Shown piece after piece: positions 1 to 9,072 of a stretch of DNA of 64,000 bases. This DNA is from Nitrospira sp. GTDB taxonomy: Bacteria; Nitrospirota; Nitrospiria; Nitrospirales; Nitrospiraceae. The stretch is taken from NCBI GenBank assembly GCA_030692565.1, contig JAUYAO010000031.1, forward strand, positions 1 to 64,000, read 5' to 3'. The notes beneath the pieces are model-generated. The model searched no databases, had not been told where the DNA came from, and saw only the letters and a program-made list of their open reading frames with translations. Each line of letters opens with the position of its first letter. The first letter of the stretch is position 1. The translations under genes were made by a program, and so were the position numbers.

Positions 1-71
1 ACCAGCTCCTGCACGGACGGAGGGAGCAGTACCGGCTGATCGACGTCCCAGGATTTGAATGTTTTAGCCAT
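1..71 (-). CDS. Transposase N-terminus, partial (IS1182/IS4-like)
   Basis: An open frame begins with an ATG at 71 on the minus strand and runs off the left edge of the window, so only about 23 residues are visible. The peptide contains FKSWDVDQP followed by LLPPSVQEL, which resembles the start of IS1182-type transposases. It is too short to judge whether the element is intact. The family call comes from remembered N-terminal similarity and is tentative. Confidence 0.5.
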   Translation of the reverse strand, partial: MAKTFKSWDVDQPVLLPPSVQEL

Positions 72-136
72 GCCGCCTAGAAACCACAATGCCCGCTGCC
101 TGTCCAGTCCAAAATGCACATTACTCGGACAGGCTC

Positions 137-1417
137 CTAGGGCATGAAAAATAGCGTCAAGACCCCTCCGGCTAAGGCCAGACCCAAGCCCAGGCCGACA
201 CGCGCACCTAAATCCCATCCGCCGAACCAGGCGGCAAGACCTGCTTTGACCATCGTGTTCGTCATCACCGCTGCCATGATGGCGCTCACGGCAGTCCCGG
301 GGTCCAATCCATCCTGGTAAAACCGGACCACCGAGAGCGTGATGGCGTCCACATCCGTCGTTCCGGCCAGCACGCTGGAAGCGTACAGTCCCCTGTCTCC
401 AAGCATGACCTGTGCACCTTTCGCCACGACAATGACCCCCGCATAGAAGAGGCCGAACTGCAAAGCGGTGCGCAGTTCAAGCGGATTCTGATAGGCCACA
501 GGAGGAGCTTCCTGAGGAGTTCGCCGCGACTTCAGATAGAGTATCAGCGCCGTGCCATAGCCGCCGATCCCCATGACTCCCAGCGGCCACACTAGACGCG
601 GGAGGAGTTCTGGACCGACGACTCCGATCACCGCGAGCATGCGGAGAAACATGGTACTCGATGCCAACAGCACGGCCACAGCAGCAAGTGCAACCACCGA
701 CGGCGCTTCCCGTGCTTTCATCGCCAGACTGACCGTGACGGCCGTGGAGGAGACCACGCCGCCTAAAATACCGGTTGCGAGAAGCCCATGCCGCGGACCG
801 ACCAACCGCATTGCGATGTACCCGAGAAAACTCATCCCTGCAATCAACACCACCATGAGCGCCACGTTGAAGGGATTCAGCACATTGAAAGGACCATATG
901 TACGATTGGGCAACAGCGGTAAGACGACCAATGTGAGGACCACGAACTTAGCCGTTGCGTAGAGGTCGTCGTCCGAGATGCGCGCCACAGCCTGGTGCAG
1001 CGGTTCCTTGAACGACAGCAGGGCCATTACGGCGCCGGCGCTGGCGACAATCAGGAGGTAGCGCTGACCGACCGCCAGTGGAAGGTCCGGCGCAAGAGCG
1101 AGGACCCCGAGAAGAAAGGTGATCAGGCCCGCCACTTGCGTGGTAATTCCAGGATCTGCGCTCCGGCTCGACTCCTGATACTGTGACAGGGCCAAAAAGG
1201 CTCCGACAACAAGCATGGTACCCAGCAGGGGCCACATTCCCATGGTCTGAGCGAGGAATGCGGACAGGGCGCCCGCCAGCGCAATGAGAGGAAAAGTCCG
1301 AACGCCGCCTACGCCTGGCCCTTTTTCGCCGCTCCTGGACTGCTGCCGTTGCAACCCAATGAGCGCCCCTGCCCCCAGCGCGATCAGAAACCCCGAGAAG
1401 ATCTCTTCAAAATCCAT
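137..1417 (-). CDS. MgtC/SapB-family membrane protein with DUF4010 domain
   Basis: Polytopic inner-membrane protein of about 426 residues with ten or more hydrophobic segments. The N-terminal part carries the MgtC/SapB-like pattern GAGALIGLQRQ followed by a charged loop and GGVRTFPLIALAGAL. The C-terminal half (about 200-420) matches the DUF4010 module, with GILGGVVSSTAVTVSLA and LAGTTDVDAITLS. The family is found in many bacteria and its transported substrate, if any, is unknown. The start is ambiguous: an ATG at 1417 or an in-frame GTG at 1429; neither has a strong Shine-Dalgarno. It is separated from the hyp genes by a small putative gene and is probably not part of that operon. Confidence 0.8.
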   Translation of the reverse strand: MDFEEIFSGFLIALGAGALIGLQRQQSRSGEKGPGVGGVRTFPLIALAGALSAFLAQTMGMWPLLGTMLVVGAFLALSQYQESSRSADPGITTQVAGLITFLLGVLALAPDLPLAVGQRYLLIVASAGAVMALLSFKEPLHQAVARISDDDLYATAKFVVLTLVVLPLLPNRTYGPFNVLNPFNVALMVVLIAGMSFLGYIAMRLVGPRHGLLATGILGGVVSSTAVTVSLAMKAREAPSVVALAAVAVLLASSTMFLRMLAVIGVVGPELLPRLVWPLGVMGIGGYGTALILYLKSRRTPQEAPPVAYQNPLELRTALQFGLFYAGVIVVAKGAQVMLGDRGLYASSVLAGTTDVDAITLSVVRFYQDGLDPGTAVSAIMAAVMTNTMVKAGLAAWFGGWDLGARVGLGLGLALAGGVLTLFFMP

Positions 1418-1575
1418 TCGTCTTACCACTCATGCGGCTACAATGCCTGAACATCCAGGGTGAGAAACTCGCCGTTCGTCTGCGGATGAAGGTCGCATCG
1501 GAACCTGTAGCTTCCCGGGCCCTCCATGGCAATCGTCGCACCATACCTCACCTTCCTCTTCCCGACTTGAACCGG

Positions 1576-1668
1576 TTACTGCGGTTTACGCCAACCCTTA
1601 TAGAGCACAAATAATCCTACAAGCCCCACAATGACCGCTAACAATCCCAGAAGGCCTAATCCTTCCAT
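1576..1668 (-). CDS. 30-residue single-span membrane microprotein (putative)
   Basis: A 30-codon frame has an ATG at 1668, preceded by an AAGGGAAC ribosome-binding sequence at good spacing, and a TAA at 1576. The product begins MEGLGLL, has one continuous hydrophobic segment (about residues 4-22) and ends in a basic YKGWRKPQ tail. This is the usual architecture of small inner-membrane proteins with the C-terminus in the cytoplasm. It lies 60 bases beyond the hypE stop in the same orientation and could be the last gene of the hyp transcript. No family is recognised. The ribosome-binding site and composition support it, but length alone cannot exclude chance. Confidence 0.45.
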   Translation of the reverse strand: MEGLGLLGLLAVIVGLVGLFVLYKGWRKPQ

Positions 1669-1731
1669 GAAGTTCCCTTTCTCGGCATTGGCCGCTCTCC
1701 CCCTCACTCGCAGGCAATACGGTCGTGACGT

Positions 1732-2787
1732 CTAGCAAATGCGCGGCAACTGTTCGCCGGACAAGAGATCAAGAATACGATGCGTGCCTAATACGGTCCG
1801 CAGCACCACCAACGAGGGATGCTCCATCGTGACGGTGCCGATCTGAACCGCCTGCTGTGCGACTGCGTGCCGGCGCATGGCGGCCAACGCTGCCTCCGCA
1901 TGCGCATCCGGCACGAAGGCGACGAACCGCCCTTCATTCGCAACATACAGGGGATCGAGGCCCAACAATTCACAGGCGCCGCGCACGGACTCTCGCACGG
2001 GAATGAGATGTTCCTCAATGGTCATGCCCACCTTCGCTCCGGCAGCGAGTTCATTCAGCGCACTCGCCAATCCTCCGCGCGTCAGATCGCGCAGGCAATG
2101 GACAGACGCTCCGCATTCCAGCAGATCACGCACAACCTGATGCAGCGGCGCCGAGTCGCTTTCGATCTCGCCGGTGAAGCGTAACCCTTCGCGCACGCTC
2201 ATCACGGCCAAGCCATGTGCACCAAGGTCGCCGCTCAATAGAATTCGATCTCCGACTTTGACCTCTTGTGGGCCGATACGAACACCAGGGGGTACGACGC
2301 CAATTCCTGCGGTGTTGATAAAAATCCCGTCGCCTTTGCCACGATCCACCACCTTAGTATCTCCGGTCACGACCTGCACCCCCGCCCCTTCCGCCGCCTT
2401 CGCCATGGACTGCACCACTTTCCGGAGCATGTCCAGAGAGAGTCCCTCTTCCAGAATGAACCCCGCGCTGAGATACAGGGGCATCGCTCCGCACATGGCA
2501 AGGTCATTGACTGTGCCATGCACCGCCAGACTTCCGATGTTCCCGCCTGGGAAGAATAAGGGAGACACGACGTAGGAATCTGTGGTGAAGGCAAGGGTGC
2601 CTTCGGCCACCGGCCAGGTCGCGCCGTCATGCAGTTGCGCCAGCATCGGGTTGTCAAAAGCCCGGACGAATACGTCCCGGATCAACTCCTGCATGAGCCG
2701 CCCGCCCCCGCCATGCGCAAGCTGCACCGTCTTCTTCTCGAACGTCGGCAGCGGACACTCTGGCTCAAAGGATTTATTGTCACCCAT
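1732..2787 (-). CDS. hypE: Hydrogenase maturation carbamoyl dehydratase HypE
   Basis: HypE dehydrates the thiocarbamate on its C-terminal cysteine to thiocyanate, the source of the cyanide ligands of the [NiFe] active site. The 351-residue protein has the PurM/AIR-synthase-like fold signatures: LAHGGGGRLMQELI near the start, the ATP-binding region TDSYVVSPLF, and VVTGDTKVV around residue 140. It ends in PRIC, the invariant carbamoylated C-terminal Cys. It is the last recognised gene of the hyp set and is separated from hypD by 92 bases holding a long inverted repeat. The length is normal for the family. Confidence 0.95.
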   Translation of the reverse strand: MGDNKSFEPECPLPTFEKKTVQLAHGGGGRLMQELIRDVFVRAFDNPMLAQLHDGATWPVAEGTLAFTTDSYVVSPLFFPGGNIGSLAVHGTVNDLAMCGAMPLYLSAGFILEEGLSLDMLRKVVQSMAKAAEGAGVQVVTGDTKVVDRGKGDGIFINTAGIGVVPPGVRIGPQEVKVGDRILLSGDLGAHGLAVMSVREGLRFTGEIESDSAPLHQVVRDLLECGASVHCLRDLTRGGLASALNELAAGAKVGMTIEEHLIPVRESVRGACELLGLDPLYVANEGRFVAFVPDAHAEAALAAMRRHAVAQQAVQIGTVTMEHPSLVVLRTVLGTHRILDLLSGEQLPRIC

Positions 2788-2805
2788 GGATCTGGCCTCG
2801 TATCT

Positions 2806-2884
2806 CGTGAAGCGTATCTCGCAAACTTTCGGTCAAAGAATGTGACATCCGATATGTCGGACGAACGACGAGATACGCTTCACG
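2806..2884. repeat. Long inverted repeat between hypD and hypE
   Basis: Two perfect 16-base arms, CGTGAAGCGTATCTCG at 2806-2821 and its reverse complement at 2869-2884, enclose 47 bases that themselves contain a short CCGA/TCGG palindrome. The structure could fold in the hypD-hypE transcript and affect RNA stability or relative expression. It has no T-run, so it is not a classical terminator. Confidence 0.7.
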
Positions 2885-3992
2885 CTTCACGTTTCACATG
2901 GCTTCGATATCGGTAATACGCGGCGCAGGCCCCCTCGCTCGACACCATCGGCGCACCGAGAGGCCGTTCCGGCGTGCAGCGCGTGGCGAAGGCCGGGCAG
3001 TCCGGCGGCTTGAGCAAGCCCTGCAACACCAGACCGCTCCGACAGTCGGGATCTTCTCTGCCCACCGAACCGGATTGAGCGAGCGCGTCACGAAATCGCA
3101 CCGCCGCATCGAAGACGGCGTAGGCCGCGGTGAGTCTCAGGCCGCTCTGAGGAATGTCGCCGATGCCGCGCCAGGCCCGCAGCGTCGGTTCGAAGACTTC
3201 TCGCAAGGCCGCTTGCGCCGCCACGTTGCCCTCCCGGCGCACGGATCTAGTGTATTGGTTCTCGACGACCGCCCGTCCTTCTTCCAATTGGCGAACCAGC
3301 ATCGCAATCCCTTCCAGGATGTCGATCGGCTCGAACCCCGTGACCACGATGGGCACGCGATAGCGTCGCGCCAGGTCTTCGTACTCTTCATAGCCCATGA
3401 CCGTACAAACATGACCGGCCGCCAGAAATCCCTGCACGAGACAGCCGGGAGCGGACAGGATGGCTTCCATGGCCGGCGGCACGAGCACCTGGGCTGCGAG
3501 CAGACTGACGTTGGTGAGACCCAGGCGCCGCGCCTGGATCGCCGCCATCGCATAGGCCGGCGCGGTCGTCTCGAACCCCACCGCAAAACACACGACCTCG
3601 CGATCAGGGTTTGCGCGGGCTAACTCCAACGCATCCAGCGGCGAATACACGATACGAACGTCTCCCCCGGCAGCCTTGACGCCGAACAGATCCCCCTGTG
3701 AACCGGGCACGCGCAGCATGTCGCCGAACGAGCAGAAGATCACGCGCGGCAGCGACGCGAGTTGGAGCGCCTGATCGATTAAGCCGATCGGCGTGACACA
3801 GACGGGACAGCCCGGCCCATGCACCAGGGTGAGGTTCGGCGGCAACAGGGCATCAAGGCCGAACCGCACAATCGCATGGGTTTGCCCGCCGCAGACTTCC
3901 ATGATCGTCCAGGGCTTGGTCACGGTTCGCTTGATCGCCTCGGCCAATGCCGCAGCGGTCGCACTCTCTCTGTATTCGTCGACGTACTTCAT
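2880..3992 (-). CDS. hypD: Hydrogenase maturation protein HypD
   Basis: HypD is the [4Fe-4S] scaffold protein which, with HypC, assembles the Fe(CN)2CO unit of [NiFe] hydrogenases. The 370-residue product has the three family motifs: [12 protein letters not shown] (about 35-46), [10 protein letters not shown] (about 60-69) and GFETTAPA. The C-terminal region contains the cysteines of the FeS cluster (around CRSGLVLQG and the CPAFATRC stretch). Downstream of hypC by 26 bases, same strand. Length and motifs are normal. Confidence 0.96.
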   Translation of the reverse strand: MKYVDEYRESATAAALAEAIKRTVTKPWTIMEVCGGQTHAIVRFGLDALLPPNLTLVHGPGCPVCVTPIGLIDQALQLASLPRVIFCSFGDMLRVPGSQGDLFGVKAAGGDVRIVYSPLDALELARANPDREVVCFAVGFETTAPAYAMAAIQARRLGLTNVSLLAAQVLVPPAMEAILSAPGCLVQGFLAAGHVCTVMGYEEYEDLARRYRVPIVVTGFEPIDILEGIAMLVRQLEEGRAVVENQYTRSVRREGNVAAQAALREVFEPTLRAWRGIGDIPQSGLRLTAAYAVFDAAVRFRDALAQSGSVGREDPDCRSGLVLQGLLKPPDCPAFATRCTPERPLGAPMVSSEGACAAYYRYRSHVKREA

Positions 3993-4018
3993 CGCTGCCT
4001 CGGCATGCGGCGAGTGGC

Positions 4019-4303
4019 TTAAGGCAACAGGCCAGATCTCTTGACCATGCCCAGTGCCCCTGGCCCCTGACCTCGTGCCTCTCCCCTATCGAGTTGGGCC
4101 ATCAATTCAAGTGACCTTCTTGCCGCCTGCTCATCCAGTTTGCTGATGGCAAATCCCACATGCACGATCACATAGTCTCCGACGTCCGCTTCTGGCACGA
4201 GCGCAAGCGAGACCTCTTTCATGGTGCCGCCGAAGGATACCGTCGCGGTACGGAGTTGGTCATCCGTGATGCTGAGGACTTGCCCGGGAACCGCTAAGCA
4301 CAT
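4019..4303 (-). CDS. hypC: Hydrogenase maturation chaperone HypC
   Basis: A small chaperone that carries the Fe(CN)2CO group between HypD and the hydrogenase large subunit. The start at 4303 is chosen because the protein then begins [10 protein letters not shown], the conserved N-terminus whose Cys2 binds iron. The same frame is open further upstream, inside hypF, but that extension is not HypC-like. Ninety-four residues, including the [12 protein letters not shown] strand typical of the OB-fold. It lies 5 bases after the hypF stop. Confidence 0.95.
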   Translation of the reverse strand: MCLAVPGQVLSITDDQLRTATVSFGGTMKEVSLALVPEADVGDYVIVHVGFAISKLDEQAARRSLELMAQLDRGEARGQGPGALGMVKRSGLLP

Positions 4304-4308
4304 TCCTA

Positions 4309-6642
4309 TTACCTTCTGTTTGAAAAGTGAGCCGCCGCCACGACCGCCTGGCCAAGAGAGAGTCCCCCGTCGTTGGGCGGCACCAGGCGGTGGGTATAAA
4401 TGGTAAACCCCGCTCGCTCCAACCGGCGCCGCGCAAGCCGAAGCAACAGGACATTCTGGAAGCATCCGCCGGTCAGCACCACACGCGGCAACGCAGCGTG
4501 CTCCGCAATCTGACCGATCAGATCCGCCAACGCAAGATGGAACCGATACGCGATCCGCTCGGAGCTGCTTCCTTCGCGCCTCTCCTGTATAAGCGACTCG
4601 ATCAGCGGTCGCCAGTCTGCGACCCACACGGCCCCGTTGTCCTCGCCTCGTGTGACGGCGAACGGATAGCCTGTTTCCTCACCGGGAGAATTCTTTTCAT
4701 ACCGTTCCGCCGCGAACTCCAGAGCCATGGCCGCCTGCCCTTCAAAACTGGCTTCATCACACAAGCCAGCTATCGACGATACCGCATCGAAGAGTCTTCC
4801 CATGCTGGTGGTCCAGGGTGAGGCAAGCCCTCTTTGCAACAGGAGCAAGAGAGCGTCTGTTTTCCCTTTCACACATTGACGGGCAGCACACTCTTCAACG
4901 GCTCCCTTCTCTCCATAGGTCTCCCATAGGACCGAGAAGGCGCAGCGCCAGGGTTCGCGCATGGCCGTCTCTCCACCCGGCAGGCGGAATGGCCGAAGAT
5001 GGCCGAGACGCCTGAAGCCTCGATACCCCGCGATCAGAAACTCGCCTCCCCAGATCGTGCCGTCGGAACCATAGCCCGCCCCGTCCCAGGCCACGCCCAG
5101 CACCTCGCCATCCAGTCCATGCTCGGCCATGCAGGAGGCCACATGAGCATGATGGTGCTGCACCCGAACGAGCGGGACCGCGTGACGCTCGGCGAATTCC
5201 TGCGCGAAGATTGTCGACCGATAGTCCGGGTGGAGATCGCAGGCTACGAGTTGGGGCTGTACGTCAAGCAGCCGTTGCAGATCGTCGACGGCGCGACGAA
5301 ACGCCTCGAAGGCCTCCAGCGTAGACAGATCGCCAAGGTGCTGGCTCAGCATGACCTGATCGCCGGACGTCAGTGCAATCGTGTTCTTGAGGTGGCCCCC
5401 GACCGCGAGGATCGGGACCATCGCGCTTCCGTTCGTGAGGGAAGCATTCACTCTGATCGACCGAGGCACATAGCCTCTTGCTCGCCGGAGTATCAGCGTT
5501 TTGCCCTCCACCACACGCATCACTGAATCATCGACCGGCCGCGCGATCGCTCGATCGTGAACCAGGAACGCATCCGCAATTCCAGCAAGTCGAACCAACG
5601 CCTCTTGTTCATCGATCACAATCGGTTCGTCTGAGAGATTGCCGCTGGTGGCTACCACCGGACCTTGCAACTCGGTCATCAGCAGATGGTGGAGCGGACT
5701 GTACGGCACCATGGCGCCGACGAAGGGGTTGTCGGGCGACACCGATCTGGCCAACCCGGACGGTTCGTTCTGTCGCAGCAGCACAATCGGCGATTCGGGA
5801 GAGCGCAGCAATTCTTCTTCCTCCGGACTCAGACCGCATGATGTCTGCACAACGGAAATAGAGGGGAACAAGACCGCAAAGGGTTTATCCGGTCTCATTT
5901 TGCGCAGGCGCAGCCGTTGCACCGCTGATTCCGAGCAGGCATCCACCCAGAGCTGAAACCCGCCGACTCCCTTGACCGCGAGGATCCGTCCTGTCCGGAT
6001 GATCTCGCAAGCCTGCTGCAACACGGCCTCCTCACGAGCCACCTCTTCTCCCCGAACATTCCACAACGCCAATCGAGGACCACACACCGGACAGGCGATC
6101 GGTTCGGCGTGGAAGCGACGATTCGTGTGATCCTCATATTCCGCCCGGCAACCTTGGCACAGTTGGAACCGGCTCATCGTGGTGTTGATACGGTCATAGG
6201 GAATGTCCGTGATGAGGCTGATGCGTGGGCCACATTGGGTGCAGGTGAGAAAGGGATAGCGGAAACGCCGATCCATCGGATCGCGCATCTCGCCCAGACA
6301 ATCGGCACAGGTCGCAAGGTCCGGTGGCACCACCAAGCGCCGCGCGCCGGCACCTCCGCTGGCTCGAATCTCAAATACAGTCGCTCCCATCGGATTCGCG
6401 GGTCCTACGGTCAGCCGATCCACCTTCGCCGCCGCCGGCGCTTCTGTTTGCAGGCGAGCGAGAAAGGTCTCCAGCACAGCAACCGGCCCCTCAAGTTCCA
6501 GTACTGCCCCATGAGCGCTGTTCATCACCCATCCGGCCACTCCCAGTTCCTGCGCTACGCGGTAGGTGAACGGCCGGAATCCGACCCCCTGGACCGTTCC
6601 CTCCACGGTGATGCGCAGGCGAACAATGGTGTCCTGTTTCAT
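4309..6642 (-). CDS. hypF: Carbamoyltransferase HypF
   Basis: HypF uses carbamoyl phosphate and ATP to make carbamoyl-adenylate and transfers the carbamoyl group to the HypE cysteine. Domains in order: N-terminal acylphosphatase (residues 8-95, GTVQGVGFRPF), two zinc-finger repeats (CADCLGEM...CTQC and CQGCRAEY...CPVC, about 112-190), a YrdC-like domain (about 205-395), and a Kae1/TobZ-like carbamoyltransferase domain with the metal-binding VQHHHAHVASCMAEH near residue 500. Its ATG overlaps the hypA stop by four bases, implying coupled translation. The length of 777 residues is slightly above the usual 750. Confidence 0.97.
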   Translation of the reverse strand: MKQDTIVRLRITVEGTVQGVGFRPFTYRVAQELGVAGWVMNSAHGAVLELEGPVAVLETFLARLQTEAPAAAKVDRLTVGPANPMGATVFEIRASGGAGARRLVVPPDLATCADCLGEMRDPMDRRFRYPFLTCTQCGPRISLITDIPYDRINTTMSRFQLCQGCRAEYEDHTNRRFHAEPIACPVCGPRLALWNVRGEEVAREEAVLQQACEIIRTGRILAVKGVGGFQLWVDACSESAVQRLRLRKMRPDKPFAVLFPSISVVQTSCGLSPEEEELLRSPESPIVLLRQNEPSGLARSVSPDNPFVGAMVPYSPLHHLLMTELQGPVVATSGNLSDEPIVIDEQEALVRLAGIADAFLVHDRAIARPVDDSVMRVVEGKTLILRRARGYVPRSIRVNASLTNGSAMVPILAVGGHLKNTIALTSGDQVMLSQHLGDLSTLEAFEAFRRAVDDLQRLLDVQPQLVACDLHPDYRSTIFAQEFAERHAVPLVRVQHHHAHVASCMAEHGLDGEVLGVAWDGAGYGSDGTIWGGEFLIAGYRGFRRLGHLRPFRLPGGETAMREPWRCAFSVLWETYGEKGAVEECAARQCVKGKTDALLLLLQRGLASPWTTSMGRLFDAVSSIAGLCDEASFEGQAAMALEFAAERYEKNSPGEETGYPFAVTRGEDNGAVWVADWRPLIESLIQERREGSSSERIAYRFHLALADLIGQIAEHAALPRVVLTGGCFQNVLLLRLARRRLERAGFTIYTHRLVPPNDGGLSLGQAVVAAAHFSNRR

Positions 6643-6992
6643 TCCTCCACCACGACCTCGTGAAGCACCACTTCAGGGACTGGCTCCGCATCCAGGCTTG
6701 CCGACCCACAACGTGGGCAACATTGCAGCAGCTCATGCATCTCGCAGGAAGTCCCGCACAGCCGGCAGTGGCCGGTGACGGGAACCGGCAGAATCTCCAG
6801 CACGGCCCGCTCAGCAACCGTCCCCTGTGCGGCCGCAGCAAAGACCGACTGCAACGCCGCCGCATCGTGCTCGAAGAAATGAGACTGCGTACTGACTTTG
6901 AGCCTCACGACCGACGGTCTCGCAGAGGGAGCCTGGCGGAGCGCCTCCTCCACCATCTTGACCACCTGGGCCATCAGCTGCCACTCGTGCAC
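6639..6992 (-). CDS. hypA: Hydrogenase nickel incorporation protein HypA
   Basis: Nickel metallochaperone for the hydrogenase large subunit. It begins MHEWQL, keeping the N-terminal Met-His-Glu nickel site. It carries a C-terminal structural zinc site of two Cys pairs, CRLC and CPRC (about residues 77-99). At 117 residues it is normal in length. No hypB is visible in the window, so nickel delivery must use a HypB encoded elsewhere or work without it. It overlaps the protease gene upstream (19 bases) and hypF downstream (4 bases). Confidence 0.9.
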   Translation of the reverse strand: MHEWQLMAQVVKMVEEALRQAPSARPSVVRLKVSTQSHFFEHDAAALQSVFAAAAQGTVAERAVLEILPVPVTGHCRLCGTSCEMHELLQCCPRCGSASLDAEPVPEVVLHEVVVEE

Positions 6993-7447
6993 GAAAGCCC
7001 CTCCAACTCATGTACGACTAGCTCGACAACCTGATCCAACGCTGCCGCAACCGCAGGAGACAGCGCATTGCCGGCCGTAGTGTCACCGACCTCCACACCG
7101 TAGACGATCACGCGGGGCGGAAGGAGCCCCAATGTACGGCCCAGCTCAATCGCGTCCACCGCATTAAGGACGTGCGTCGAATGAGGGAACAGGTCTGCCG
7201 AGATCGGCCCGGCGGACGCATTGAGACGATGGATCGTTCCCGCAAGCTGGCCGCTCCTTGCCGCATCGATCAGGAATACCGTTGACGCGTCTGCCATCAA
7301 GTCCAGCACATCGAGACCGGCCAGCTCCGCTTCAATCACGTCGGCGCGGTCCCCCACCAGGGCTTTCAATCGCCGCGCGGCTAGCAACCCCGCCGCATCA
7401 TCCCCCCTGAACAGATTGCCGAGTCCGATGATGCGAATTGTAGCCAT
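6974..7447 (-). CDS. [NiFe] hydrogenase maturation endopeptidase
   Basis: This peptidase removes the C-terminal tail of the large subunit after nickel insertion. The 157-residue protein starts MATIRIIGLGNLFRGDDAAG, matching the HybD/HoxW family GNxxxxDD motif. It has the second acidic site in FLIDAARSG (about residue 80) and the metal-binding His region PHSTHVL (about 104). Its target is presumably the adjacent hydA, which has a matching cleavable tail. A 9-base tandem repeat lies immediately upstream of the start codon. Confidence 0.9.
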   Translation of the reverse strand: MATIRIIGLGNLFRGDDAAGLLAARRLKALVGDRADVIEAELAGLDVLDLMADASTVFLIDAARSGQLAGTIHRLNASAGPISADLFPHSTHVLNAVDAIELGRTLGLLPPRVIVYGVEVGDTTAGNALSPAVAAALDQVVELVVHELEGLSCTSGS

Positions 7448-7452
7448 GGTTT

Positions 7453-7479
7453 GTCTCGTCTGTCTCGTCTGTCTCGTCT
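7453..7479. repeat. Three tandem copies of a 9-base unit upstream of the protease start
   Basis: The unit GTCTCGTCT occurs three times in perfect tandem (7453-7461, 7462-7470, 7471-7479), followed by diverged copies. On the coding strand it reads AGACGAGAC and ends six bases before the start codon, so it supplies the purine-rich ribosome-binding region. Copy-number change by slippage could alter translation. Confidence 0.8.
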
Positions 7480-7533
7480 ATTCGGTCTGTCTGGTTGATC
7501 TCGTTCTTTCCAACCAAATACACCAGACAAACC

Positions 7534-8841
7534 TCACCTCACCTGCTTCACGTCGAGCCTCAAAAAATGCGTCGCGCAGGAGATGCAAGGGTCATAGCAC
7601 CGGATGACTTTTTCGCATCCCAAGGCCGCTTGCTCATTCGAGAGATCCAGCACACGAGGCAGATAGGCACGCAGGTCCTCTTCGATTCGACGCTGGTTCT
7701 GCGAAGTCGGTGGAACGATCTTGGCTTCGCGAATCAGGCCGTCGCCATCCACCCGATACCGATGATAAAGAATGCCTCTCGGCGCTTCGGTGCAAGCCAT
7801 CCCGGTGCCGGCGCGCACGGTCACCGGGACCGACGGACTGGGTGGCGGCTCGTACCTGTCGATGATCCGCAGCGTCTCCTCGATCGCATACAGGATTTCG
7901 ACGGAGCGGGCGACAATCGCGTGAAACGGATTCCGCAGAGGCAGAGACAGTCCCGTGTCCGCCAATACTTGCTTCCCCAGCGGCGACAGATGGTCGTGAT
8001 TGAGGTTCACCCGCGCCATGGGCCCCACCAAATAACTGGCTCCGTTGAGTCTGCATTGGAGGGCTGTAGAATAGGGCGCCTGCTCTTCCCTGAAATGTTG
8101 CTCGAACTCCACTGCGGAAATCTTTACTCCGCCACTGGACAAGATCGATCCCTCATTGAAGGGATACTCATCGGGAGGACGGAGCGCGACGAAGGTATAG
8201 TCCTGTGCAAAATCAGGATAATCGAATCCCGCAACCCAGCGGACGGTCTCCACCGCTGCATCGCGTGCCCACAGAAATTCATCTTTCAGCCCCTCCAGTT
8301 CACGGCGCAGCGGCACGCGCGAAAACCCACCGACCTTCACCGAGACCGGATGCACGGAGCGGCCACCCAGCAGGGTCATCAAGGCATTGCCGGCTTTCTT
8401 CAATCGCAGCCCCCTGGTCACGATCTCCGGATGATCTTTGGCCATCGCGATCGCGCTGGCATAGCCGAGAAAGTCCGGCGCGTGGAGCATGTAGACGTGG
8501 AGCGTATGGCTCTCGATCCATTCGCCGCAGTAGATCATCCGCCGCAAATCCCGCAGCGCCCCCTCCACGGTCACACCGAAGATCTGCTCCAGCGCATGCA
8601 CGGCGCTCATCTGGTAGGCCACGGGACAGATGCCGCAGATCCGCGCCACGATGTCCGGCACCTCGTCGTAATGCCGGCCTACCAAAAAGGCCTCGAAGAA
8701 CCGCGGCGGCTCGAAGATTTTCAGCTCGACGTCCTGCACGACACCGTCCTTCACGGTGACACGGAGCGCGCCTTCACCCTCCACGCGCGCAATCGTGCCG
8801 ACCGCGATGGTTCTGGTGTTGGTTTCTTTTGACTCACTCAT
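7534..8841 (-). CDS. hydA: NAD(P)-reducing [NiFe] hydrogenase large subunit HydA (alpha, group 3b type)
   Basis: Catalytic subunit of a cytoplasmic, bidirectional heterotetrameric hydrogenase of the sulfhydrogenase class. The two CxxC pairs that hold the NiFe site are visible: RICGICPVA (C69, C72) and DPCISCATH (C419, C422). The ten residues after His425 form the tail removed by the maturation protease. The length of 435 residues fits group 3b/3d alpha subunits, and the partner genes hydB, hydG and hydD fit 3b. The start follows an accessory island rather than hydD, so the ancestral contiguity with hydD at 15.2 kb has been broken. Phylogeny would be needed to fix the subgroup. Confidence 0.93.
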   Translation of the reverse strand: MSESKETNTRTIAVGTIARVEGEGALRVTVKDGVVQDVELKIFEPPRFFEAFLVGRHYDEVPDIVARICGICPVAYQMSAVHALEQIFGVTVEGALRDLRRMIYCGEWIESHTLHVYMLHAPDFLGYASAIAMAKDHPEIVTRGLRLKKAGNALMTLLGGRSVHPVSVKVGGFSRVPLRRELEGLKDEFLWARDAAVETVRWVAGFDYPDFAQDYTFVALRPPDEYPFNEGSILSSGGVKISAVEFEQHFREEQAPYSTALQCRLNGASYLVGPMARVNLNHDHLSPLGKQVLADTGLSLPLRNPFHAIVARSVEILYAIEETLRIIDRYEPPPSPSVPVTVRAGTGMACTEAPRGILYHRYRVDGDGLIREAKIVPPTSQNQRRIEEDLRAYLPRVLDLSNEQAALGCEKVIRCYDPCISCATHFLRLDVKQVR

Positions 8842-8992
8842 GACTTACAGACTCATGCGGCAAATGAGGTTTGACCATAGACACTTCATACCTTGCGCTA
8901 TTGTTACAGGTCTCCCGCTCAGCGACAGCGCCGCCTTCCCGCCGAGAAGAACAAATGGTCGTGTCGTGTGCAGCATGAGCAATCGTACTGCG

Positions 8993-9072
8993 CCCTAATG
9001 TTTAAGATAAGGGGCTGGCTGGAAGCGGGCGAAGCCCGCTGTAAGCCAATCCCGCTTGACCGCAGAGTTAGG
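8993..9072 (-). other. attC-like site following the glyoxalase-family gene
   Basis: On the minus strand the site starts CCTAAC (containing the TAA stop of the upstream gene) and ends near TTAGGGC. Between them is an imperfect stem with a perfect inner hairpin AGCGGGC-GAA-GCCCGCT. Stop codon in the R'' box, complementary arms and about 80 bases in length are the hallmarks of integron cassette attC sites. Identified by eye only. Confidence 0.65.

Noticed and set aside
1432-1614. 60-codon plus-strand frame upstream of the MgtC-like gene
   Set aside because: No ribosome-binding site or hydrophobic or domain pattern, and it overlaps the better-supported minus-strand microprotein.
2806-2884. Inverted repeat considered as a rho-independent terminator of hypD
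   Set aside because: The loop is 47 bases and there is no T-run; hypE continues the same pathway and strand.
7453-7479. Tandem repeat considered as a CRISPR fragment
   Set aside because: The unit is nine bases with no spacers; it is a simple tandem repeat.
7495-8832. Long plus-strand open frame of 445 codons opposite hydA
   Set aside because: It lies wholly antisense to hydA, which has all family motifs; the antisense product has no recognisable domain and is rich in His/Arg as expected from a G+C-rich shadow frame.
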